This document shows positions 1 through 6,419 of a stretch of 64,000 nt of DNA, in pieces. Location: the IMG/VR virus record IMGVR_UViG_3300025133_000066, positions 1 to 64,000 of that record; one strand, given 5' to 3'. The notes under the pieces were generated by a model. That model saw nothing but the letters and a program-made list of their open reading frames with translations. It was not told the origin of the DNA and did not search any database. A program made the translations under genes and the position numbers. The DNA is from a virus. Numbering within the stretch: position 1 is the stretch's first letter; every line of letters begins with the position of its first letter.

Positions 1-5
1 GACAT
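1..5 (-). CDS. Start codon of the next gene (cut by window edge)
   Basis: On the minus strand the window ends in ATG followed by TC. AAGGA lies 7 bases upstream, the same SD arrangement as at neighbouring genes. Only the start codon is visible, so no product can be named. By position it should be another tail hub or baseplate gene, which is inference. Confidence 0.5.
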
Positions 6-19
6 TTTATTTTCCTTTA

Positions 20-784
20 TTAATCGCTGGGGGGAATGGGTGCGAAGTAGTCGACCCCGGAGTTGGCGGTCGCGGCCGCCGTTTTGGCTTCTTTTTTCTT
101 CGTTGCATTTGCGCTTGTATCGTTAGAGTCATCCGCTCCGCGAGTCGCGGCAATTGTGAGATACCTTCTATCGGGGTAAAGAATCGCACCACTAAAAGTA
201 ACAAGAACCTTAGAGGGAACTATGCCCTTGGCCCCGAGCTTCATCGATGCTTTACTTGCCGCAACATTAGTACTCTGTGCGCCACCTCCTTGAGTAAAAG
301 CACTAATGGTTCTGGCTCTATCTCCGAAGTCTATGCTTAAGCTAGTGGGAGCTACTATATATGGCGCGCCGCCAAACTGAGCGGTAGTTTCAACACCAGT
401 CGAGTTTAAATAAGTTTCGTTTGCACCGACGACAACCAAGACAAGCGGAGACTGTTTTATAGCTCCCCCTTGATATATTGGCCGACACAATTTAGATATT
501 CTCTCAAGCCAGATATTTAAAGAGTCCAAAGCAGTGACTTTCTTGGTTCCTTGGTAGTCTTTCCCCTCCACCAAGGGAAAAGTTAAAGACATCGTTTCAC
601 CACTTGATTTATAGCTCTGAATAGGATCCTGGCGTCCATAAACGGAGACTCCCTCCCACTCTATACTGTATGATATGGAAAAACTATCAAGGCCGCTCAG
701 CCCTACAAGGAATGCCTGATCTCGGTCGCTCTGTTTTTTTATTATGGGATATTTTGCGATGTATACTCCTACGGAATCGGGCAT
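20..784 (-). CDS. Tail hub / baseplate tube-initiator-like structural protein
   Basis: A 254-residue protein directly after the tape measure gene; the TAA of that gene abuts this ATG, with AAGGAG about 10 bases upstream. The segment SIEWEGVSVYGRQDPIQSY, followed by a beta-rich stretch and LERISKLCRPIYQ, resembles the pattern of tube-adaptor or hub proteins in contractile phages (WExVxVxGRxDPI then an LCxPxY segment). The C-terminal 40 residues are Ala/Thr/Lys-rich and look disordered. In T4 the tube-initiator genes 48 and 54 follow the tape measure gene, which supports the role by position. No catalytic motif is visible. The structural assignment is moderately secure; the exact component is not. 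Confidence 0.65.
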   Translation of the reverse strand: MPDSVGVYIAKYPIIKKQSDRDQAFLVGLSGLDSFSISYSIEWEGVSVYGRQDPIQSYKSSGETMSLTFPLVEGKDYQGTKKVTALDSLNIWLERISKLCRPIYQGGAIKQSPLVLVVVGANETYLNSTGVETTAQFGGAPYIVAPTSLSIDFGDRARTISAFTQGGGAQSTNVAASKASMKLGAKGIVPSKVLVTFSGAILYPDRRYLTIAATRGADDSNDTSANATKKKEAKTAAATANSGVDYFAPIPPSD

Positions 785-3442
785 TTATTTCTTACTCCTT
801 GTTTTCTGGCCACTATTTGAACTAGTGGAAAGTCCCGAACTTGCTGCATCTGCTGCTGATCCGAAATTAGAGCTTTTGCCCGCTAATCTTCGTTCCATAC
901 CTTTGGCAAAGAAATCAAACATATTTGATAAACTTGTTTTGCTCTCAATCATAAGTTCTATTTGTTGTACTCGATCTTTGTCTCGTGCATTTAAGGCCAG
1001 TGTAACTTGTCGGCCGACTTCCTTCCCAATCGTCTCGGCGTTTTCTCGTTGTTGGTCTCTTCGAGCTTTGTCAGCACCTTGGACGCCGCCGCCACCTATC
1101 GTTTTTGTGGTTGCAGTCGCGCTTATTCCCACATCGCCTCCGCCGAAGAAAGAAGATAAATACCCGAAAGCCTTTCCAGCTATACCGCCGACCGAGAGGA
1201 GTTTTCCAAGTTGTTTTAGTTTTGTTATAAGGCTCCCTATGGCTTTCACTGGGGCCTTAAATACGGTGCCCATGGTTTTCATTAAGTCTATGACCCATTG
1301 GAGAGCCTCTCCAAGAGACAGGCTGTGTTTTGCAGTGATCGAGTCTTTTAGTGCTGTGAACCCGTCACTAAACGAATACAGCCAACTTACCAACTTCATC
1401 ACCCAAATCCCCAGTTTGATTATGAGTACAATAACTACTCCTATGGCGATGGGAATGATGTTCAACATCACGATGGCGGTGGCCAGTCCCGCCGTGATCC
1501 CGTATATTAGCGCCCGGAAGGCCTTCGATGTATTCCAGAGATGGTTTATCCGAAGGACAACGAGCGTAATGCTCTCAGCAAGTTCAATAAGAAAAGTTCC
1601 AACAGTAAGAATTGCGTCGGCTAACTGATTCATAAAAAATGCTCCTATTGCCTTCCATACTCCTGCGCCCTCGCCGGCACTCCATGTCATTTCATTCCAA
1701 GCCTCAGTGAGTTCCTCAAACCGGGGTTGTAAAGGTTCGAGGATCTTTCCGATATAAGCCATTATGTCATTCCAATATACAAATACTTGAATAAGGGCGT
1801 ATATGATGCCGATTAATGGCATCGCGGCGGAGACTATAAGCAGTAACCCCAATTTAAGCGCTGACATTGTTAAGTTAGTGCTATCAAAAATATCTCCCAA
1901 ATTTCCCAGATAAGAATACAACATCGCCATGGCTATGATGAATGCGGAGATAGCAGCAGTGGCTGCCTGGAAAGCGGCGAAGGTGCCGCCGGAGGCAATT
2001 GCGATGGAAACGGCGATGGCCGTCATCGCAATGGAGATCGCTACGGCCAGCGCGGCGAAGGCCACTTTAACAACGGGGAAATAATTAACTAATTGAATGA
2101 AGCCACCTAGCATTTTCTTTATACCCATAATAACTGGGCCCATTTGAACCGCAAACATACGCATCACCTGTCTTCCAACATCAGCGACAGTATTGAATTC
2201 TTGAGTTTGTAATGCCAGAGCTTCAATTTCTGATGAGGTTTTCGCCACATTATCTCCAACAAGATTAAATTTGCCAGCCATAACCAAGGCCAGTTCGTTG
2301 ACATCTGAAAGACCCATTGCATCTGCGGTTGCTTTTCTTTCATAATAACCCATTGTGTCAAATGATTTTCCCGCCTGTCTGGTGGCGTCTGAAAGCATTT
2401 TCATTCTATCTGTAGGATCGGTTTTTCTTAACATTTCCAATGAACTAAGATAAGGACCACCAAGAACCGCGTTCAACTTTCCAACCGAATCAGCGGCGGA
2501 TCCGAATTCGTCGAATTTCTCTGTGATTCTCAACATCGCGTCAACGGACATTCCTGCTGCCTTGGCGTTCCTTGCCATTTTATTAAAAACATCTGCGCTT
2601 TTATTTCCGAAAGCTGCAAGTCTTGGCAATGCTGCATTAAATTCTTTCGACATTTCCGATGGAGGCTTTCCCATGGCCTGAGCTAAAACAAACATTTCTC
2701 TTTGGGTCTTGGTGGCCTGATCCATACTCATTCCAAGGCCCATGGTTAAAGAATTAATATTTGATGTAGTAGTATCGGCATCTACACCCAGTTCTTGTAA
2801 GGTAGCCGTTGTGAGGGCTAGGGATTTTTGAGATTTTCCGGACATTGTATGCAAGTTGCCCACATTTCTAACCATTGATCCATATGATTCTGCCACATCT
2901 TCTATGGTAATATTATTTCTAAATTGCTCCTTTTCAAGATTTACCATCTGGTGTTGATACATTCTTAGGGCGCCAGTTGATTTATTAAAGTTTACCATGG
3001 CGCGGTCTGTAGAAATGGCCAAGTCCGCAGATGATTGTATCATTTTCTGCATGACATTGTTTATTAAATTCGCGGGATGAAAAGTTTTCTTCAACTGTTC
3101 TTTGAACTTTCCTTGTGCAACGGTACTGCTCATCATGTTGGATAGTTGACCAGCGAGAGTATCATTGAAATCTTTATTTATTCCAATAAGTTTGCCGAGG
3201 CCCTTGGCTAATTCTGTGCCCGAGGCGGTGGCAGCCTTAAGCGCTGCGGCCTCAGCATCTATTGCGGAGATGGTTCTCCCAGAAGAATCTACAAAATTCT
3301 CTCTTTCTTCATTTAGTCTTATCAGGGCCGCTGTCTCGGCCTCGGTGGCTTCTCCTGAGGCCAGTTTTTCTGCAATTAGGGATTTTAACGCATCTCTTTC
3401 CGCGTCAATGTGTTCTATTGTTCTGGTATCGTCTTCTGCCAT
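785..3442 (-). CDS. Tail tape measure protein
   Basis: An 885-residue protein, the longest in the tail operon, between the tube and chaperone genes and a hub-like gene, which is the classic tape measure position. Residues 1-330 are helical and Ala/Met/Lys-rich. Long hydrophobic stretches at about 452-512, 528-557 and 645-685 match the transmembrane-like segments of tape measure proteins, which take part in DNA passage through the host membrane. The C-terminal 60 residues are polar and basic. At the family rule of about 1.5 angstrom per residue the tail would be near 130 nm, longer than in T4 (gp29, 590 residues). The start is ATG with AGGAA about 11 bases upstream. The long opposite-strand frame over its 3' third is a shadow. 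Confidence 0.85.
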   Translation of the reverse strand: MAEDDTRTIEHIDAERDALKSLIAEKLASGEATEAETAALIRLNEERENFVDSSGRTISAIDAEAAALKAATASGTELAKGLGKLIGINKDFNDTLAGQLSNMMSSTVAQGKFKEQLKKTFHPANLINNVMQKMIQSSADLAISTDRAMVNFNKSTGALRMYQHQMVNLEKEQFRNNITIEDVAESYGSMVRNVGNLHTMSGKSQKSLALTTATLQELGVDADTTTSNINSLTMGLGMSMDQATKTQREMFVLAQAMGKPPSEMSKEFNAALPRLAAFGNKSADVFNKMARNAKAAGMSVDAMLRITEKFDEFGSAADSVGKLNAVLGGPYLSSLEMLRKTDPTDRMKMLSDATRQAGKSFDTMGYYERKATADAMGLSDVNELALVMAGKFNLVGDNVAKTSSEIEALALQTQEFNTVADVGRQVMRMFAVQMGPVIMGIKKMLGGFIQLVNYFPVVKVAFAALAVAISIAMTAIAVSIAIASGGTFAAFQAATAAISAFIIAMAMLYSYLGNLGDIFDSTNLTMSALKLGLLLIVSAAMPLIGIIYALIQVFVYWNDIMAYIGKILEPLQPRFEELTEAWNEMTWSAGEGAGVWKAIGAFFMNQLADAILTVGTFLIELAESITLVVLRINHLWNTSKAFRALIYGITAGLATAIVMLNIIPIAIGVVIVLIIKLGIWVMKLVSWLYSFSDGFTALKDSITAKHSLSLGEALQWVIDLMKTMGTVFKAPVKAIGSLITKLKQLGKLLSVGGIAGKAFGYLSSFFGGGDVGISATATTKTIGGGGVQGADKARRDQQRENAETIGKEVGRQVTLALNARDKDRVQQIELMIESKTSLSNMFDFFAKGMERRLAGKSSNFGSAADAASSGLSTSSNSGQKTRSKK

Positions 3443-3464
3443 TAATTAAAAATTCCTGTTCCCT

Positions 3465-3797
3465 CTATTTAAAGGGCCACTTAATCCCCGTTCTCTTCTC
3501 AAATCCTTGAATTGCCTTTTGTAACTTGCCTCTTTGCTTATAAGTTTTTGGATCATTTAATCCATATTCTTTTGCCATTTGGACATACTTCTTTTCATTT
3601 CCAACGGCTCTGGCAAAGTCACGAACATCTTGGGGTTTCCCCTTTATATAGCTTGAAGATCCAAAAATTGGCATCCCAAACATTTCTTTTAAGATCATTT
3701 CAATAACATTTCCATACATAGCCAACCAACTTTCATTAAGCTGGTTTTGGTTCTTTTTTAATTCTTCTAAATCTATTTCTAAAATTTGTTCTTCCAT
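3465..3797 (-). CDS. Small conserved protein between tube-like protein and tape measure
   Basis: A 110-residue protein with ATG start and TAGGA upstream. It is mostly helical by composition. The C-terminal half (DVRDFARAVGNEKKYVQM and then a Lys-rich segment ending TGIKWPFK) is compact and charged, with no signal peptide or membrane segment. It sits just before the tape measure gene and after the second tube-like gene, so a role in tail assembly or tape-measure chaperoning is plausible, but I do not recognise the family. A small internal virion protein is equally possible. Confidence 0.75.
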   Translation of the reverse strand: MEEQILEIDLEELKKNQNQLNESWLAMYGNVIEMILKEMFGMPIFGSSSYIKGKPQDVRDFARAVGNEKKYVQMAKEYGLNDPKTYKQRGKLQKAIQGFEKRTGIKWPFK

Positions 3798-3813
3798 AAT
3801 TTATTTTCCTACT

Positions 3814-4683
3814 TTATGAGTTATCTGTGCCGGTGGGTTGGACTACTGGAATTATTTCGTCTTCTTCGTTTTCGTCAGTTGCGGGGGTGTCGGGCTTATT
3901 CGAATCGGCTGCTGGGTCTGCTAGGAGATTTGTTTTTTCGTCTGGGCCGATTCCCAAAGCCCCGATATTGAATACCATTTTTGCTTCTACAATTTCAGAA
4001 TCTCCATATGCCAACTCGCCTAAATCTAAACTTATGGGAGTTATATTATAATAAGTAATCTGAGTTTTTTCTGAAGTAACCCCAGGCCGGAAGAAAGGTT
4101 TTGGCAGTTCATCTAGTTCCTTGGCGACAAGGGGATCGTAATGTCTCGCTGTCGTTGTCGAACTAACCAACGTTACGACTATTCTAGATTTTTTTCTGAA
4201 ATATTCTTGGACGGCTAGTGTGCCCGTTCCTCCGGTTTGAAAGATAACTGGCGCCGATTTACCGATCGGCATTCCATTACTGTCCTTTGATGTGAAATCT
4301 GCATAATAAGTAAAATAAGCTTGTCTCAAAGATAATGCCAGAGCCCTTGTTAAATAAAAGGTAATAGTAAGATCATCGATCTTCGCGTCCTGAGCCTGGA
4401 GAGAAACTGAATCGTTTGTGTTCATGGCACCCATTTTATTCTCAAAGGAACCCAATTGTGTAGTGGGGAGATCGATGGACTTAATCAGATGTTGGGCTGG
4501 TCGCCAAGGCCTGGGATTTGAAATAGTACCATCCCTATTGATGCGGCCCTTGTAAAGATGTAAATCAACAACAAATTTAAATTTTTGAACCGGTTCTTGG
4601 ATCTCAGAATTATAGTTATACGGATCAATATCTGTCCACAGCGCGATGTGTTGCTTTGTTCCCGATATACTCCTCTTGGTCAT
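3814..4683 (-). CDS. Tube-like tail/baseplate protein
   Basis: A 289-residue product from the ATG at 4681-4683, which has AAGGA nine bases upstream. An in-frame upstream start at 4722 would add 13 residues but lacks a good SD, so I prefer the shorter form. The middle (LIKSIDLPTTQLGSFENKMG and later AKIDDLTITFYLT) is beta-rich and similar in style to the gp19-like tube proteins of this window, and the segment SLDLGELAYGDSEIVEAKMVF resembles a tube-fold C-terminal strand. The last 35 residues are acidic and Pro/Asp/Glu-rich. Likely a tube terminator, tube initiator or baseplate tube protein of the T4 gp48/gp54 kind. The fold assignment is inference from pattern. Confidence 0.65.
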   Translation of the reverse strand: MTKRSISGTKQHIALWTDIDPYNYNSEIQEPVQKFKFVVDLHLYKGRINRDGTISNPRPWRPAQHLIKSIDLPTTQLGSFENKMGAMNTNDSVSLQAQDAKIDDLTITFYLTRALALSLRQAYFTYYADFTSKDSNGMPIGKSAPVIFQTGGTGTLAVQEYFRKKSRIVVTLVSSTTTARHYDPLVAKELDELPKPFFRPGVTSEKTQITYYNITPISLDLGELAYGDSEIVEAKMVFNIGALGIGPDEKTNLLADPAADSNKPDTPATDENEEDEIIPVVQPTGTDNS

Positions 4684-4702
4684 GATAAAATATTCCTTTA
4701 CT

Positions 4703-4711
4703 CTAAATAGT
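4703..4711 (-). promoter_or_regulatory. Late-promoter-like element, variant
   Basis: Minus-strand ACTATTTAG, a partial match to the ACTATTTATT element found before many genes here. It lies about 20 bases upstream of the preferred start of the tube-like gene. This is one of the weaker copies. Confidence 0.3.
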
Positions 4712-4732
4712 AAAAAATCCAAGAAATATAGT

Positions 4733-4912
4733 TTATCTCTGGGATTTTTTCATTTGGTCTGCTTCTTTTTGAATTTCTTCTGCAAGTCTCTTTAAAAACC
4801 ACCTGCGAATCAAGACGGGAAGGTTGTAGGCTTCCATAAAGCTCCACCCTCCGTAATATTTCATTGCAAAGAATTCTTCATAAACATTTTTTATGTATTC
4901 ATCACTTAGGCC
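4733..4912 (-). CDS. Frameshift extension of the tail assembly chaperone
   Basis: This frame encodes 59 well-formed residues from GLSDEYIKNV to the end, with YYGGWSFMEAYNLPVLIRRW in the middle. It begins exactly where the upstream gene ends, +1 (equivalently -2) relative to it, and has no plausible start of its own: the only in-frame starts are a TTG at 4991-4993 deep in the upstream coding sequence and an internal ATG at FFAMKYY. The junction is a run of seven T. A shifted ribosome would make a product of about 339-340 residues. This mirrors lambda G/GT and P2 E/E', in which a longer chaperone form is made by frameshifting just before the tape measure gene. The frameshift is inference; the frame and the slippery run are directly visible. 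Confidence 0.7.
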   Translation of the reverse strand, partial: GLSDEYIKNVYEEFFAMKYYGGWSFMEAYNLPVLIRRWFLKRLAEEIQKEADQMKKSQR

Positions 4913-5753
4913 AAAAAAAGTCCGTAGTAAACGGCACCTCCAGGACCGTTCGATAATTACAGTTATCACACTCAAAGTCGTGTGACATATCAATATTGGG
5001 AGTATTTCTTGCGTAAACCGCCCTCAGATAATGGAGATCTTTTGCTGGGACTCCGCCGATGAATTCATCCAATATACTTTTAGAAGAATCTTTATTAATA
5101 GAAACTATGATTGTCTTAAGTGTATCTGTTAAGATTGTTTCTAACAACTTCTTTTTTTGTTTAGACTGCTGAAGTCTGGCTAGGTGCATTTCTTCTTTAC
5201 CAGTTAATAGTTTTACTTCGACTTCTATTTTTGTCAAAGGCAAATTGATGAGCATTGTGTTTTCTTCTGTCCAGGTGACTTCTTCATCGTCCTGAATCGG
5301 CTCTGCCACCACTTCCGAAAGATCATACTCATAATCTCCAGTTTGCATGCACGAAGGACAGCTTATTTTTGTGTTATATTCTGGCCCGTAACCCGTTATT
5401 CGAGAAGCAATCAATATTGCATTTCTATCTCCGGTAAGCATATCGCCTGGCCTGATTCTCTTATCAACAATAATACTCTTAAGGAGTCTTTCTAGGGCGA
5501 CACCCTGCTTTATAAGTGTCTTAGAAGATAAAATGTCTTCTTCTTTTGCAGTCATATATTTAATTTCAATTGTTTCTTCACCACTCAAAGGATGATCGGG
5601 TGGATAAAACCTTCCTTGCGATGGTAATTCCACAAAATCCGTTGGTGTTGCAAAATTAAGTCCTCCCTCTGTCAGCGCTGCAACAGAGTCAGGAGTTGAA
5701 GGGGTTGAAGGCTCTAGGTCTTTGCCGAGCCTCCCCTTAGTATTTCTAGCCAA
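4902..5753 (-). CDS. Tail assembly chaperone / gp26-like baseplate protein (unshifted product)
   Basis: A 283-residue protein from a TTG start (MARNTKG...) with AGGTGA five bases upstream. The opening FVELPSQGRFYPPDHPL, the central KEEDILSS...LIKQGVALERLL and GDRNAILIASRITGYGPEY segments match the T4 gp26-like base plate family. Two Cys pairs (C132/C135 and C262/C265) suggest a zinc-binding site. The gene lies between the tube and the tape measure, the place of the tail assembly chaperone in many tailed phages, and it ends in a run of seven T followed by TGG CCT AAG TGA, where a shift opens a 59-residue extension. Roles proposed: holding the tape measure during tail assembly, or baseplate hub assembly. 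Confidence 0.75.
   Translation of the reverse strand: MARNTKGRLGKDLEPSTPSTPDSVAALTEGGLNFATPTDFVELPSQGRFYPPDHPLSGEETIEIKYMTAKEEDILSSKTLIKQGVALERLLKSIIVDKRIRPGDMLTGDRNAILIASRITGYGPEYNTKISCPSCMQTGDYEYDLSEVVAEPIQDDEEVTWTEENTMLINLPLTKIEVEVKLLTGKEEMHLARLQQSKQKKKLLETILTDTLKTIIVSINKDSSKSILDEFIGGVPAKDLHYLRAVYARNTPNIDMSHDFECDNCNYRTVLEVPFTTDFFWPK
4913..4919 (-). other. Slippery run of seven T (probable programmed frameshift site)
   Basis: In coding sense the codons are GAC TTT TTT TGG CCT AAG TGA. Slipping +1 or -2 on the T run gives TTT TTT GGC CTA AGT and enters the open 59-residue extension; the remaining frame stops at once at TAA. Mu uses a -2 shift and lambda a -1 shift at the equivalent gene. 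Confidence 0.65.
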
Positions 5754-5805
5754 TTTTCACCTCTATGTTTATATTGCTATATTTTAAAATTTTAAAACCC
5801 CGAAA

Positions 5806-6375
5806 TCACTCAGCTTGACTTCCGCCGAAGATACCCTTGCTTCCGCCGGCTTCCAATTCAGCCCAATCATATCTAAATGTCATAGAAATTTCCGTTAAGT
5901 CTTCAGAAGTATAATCCAAATCACCGAATCCCAATTTTGTCAAAAATGCGTTATTTAGTGTCCACTTTTCGATTTCACTTCCTACTGAATCAATTTGAGA
6001 AATTATAACTCGGAAAGCATGTATTTTGGAGGGAGAGGAGGGATTTACAGCGGCATTTTTAGGACCAAGATAGCCCATATTTTCAAGCAATTTGGTGGTT
6101 GCTCGTGCACCATCTGGCATAACGGGATCAACCAGTACTAGATTAACCTCATTCCACTCTACTGTACCAGGATAATAAAATTTATGGGCCATAAAGTTAA
6201 CTTCACCAGTATTAATGGTTATTTCAGGCTTATCGACAGTTTTCGCAAACCAAATTACACCAGCAGTCTCTAGGGCAGTTCCTGTTGCGGCCCCAGAAGC
6301 TAGCTCAACTTTAAATCTATATTTTCTTTTCGGATCGACTTCCGCGCTTGTCCAAAATTCTTTAGCACCTGCCAT
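5806..6375 (-). CDS. Tail tube protein (gp19-like)
   Basis: A 189-residue protein just downstream of the sheath gene, as in T4 (18 then 19). It starts KEFWTSAEVDPKRKYRFKVE, typical of tube proteins. The middle contains WFAKTVDKPEITINTGEVNF and WNEVNLVLVDPVMPDG, the beta-strand and loop pattern of the gp19 family. It is slightly longer than T4 gp19 (163 residues). It should form the hexameric rings of the inner tail tube. The start is ATG with GGGAG upstream. Confidence is high from both sequence style and position. Confidence 0.9.
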   Translation of the reverse strand: MAGAKEFWTSAEVDPKRKYRFKVELASGAATGTALETAGVIWFAKTVDKPEITINTGEVNFMAHKFYYPGTVEWNEVNLVLVDPVMPDGARATTKLLENMGYLGPKNAAVNPSSPSKIHAFRVIISQIDSVGSEIEKWTLNNAFLTKLGFGDLDYTSEDLTEISMTFRYDWAELEAGGSKGIFGGSQAE

Positions 6376-6392
6376 AATTAAAATCTCCCATT

Positions 6393-6406
6393 CTATTATA
6401 TATAGT
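6393..6406 (-). promoter_or_regulatory. Late-promoter-like element before tube gene
   Basis: Minus-strand ACTATATATAATAG, about 18 bases upstream of the tube ATG and inside the 44-base gap after the sheath gene. It is related to the ACTATTTATT and ACTATATAAATATAG elements elsewhere in the window. Confidence 0.35.
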
Positions 6407-6419
6407 TGTTTTTTCCATT

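Noticed and set aside
744-1628. Long open frame on the plus strand (294 codons)
   Set aside because: It lies wholly opposite the tape measure gene and reflects its Ala/Ile-rich codon use; no SD, no recognisable domain, and all other genes are on the minus strand.
4733-4993. Independent 86-codon gene from a TTG start
   Set aside because: The first 25 residues overlap the gp26-like coding sequence and look unnatural; the clean part begins exactly at the seven-T run, which fits a frameshift extension better.
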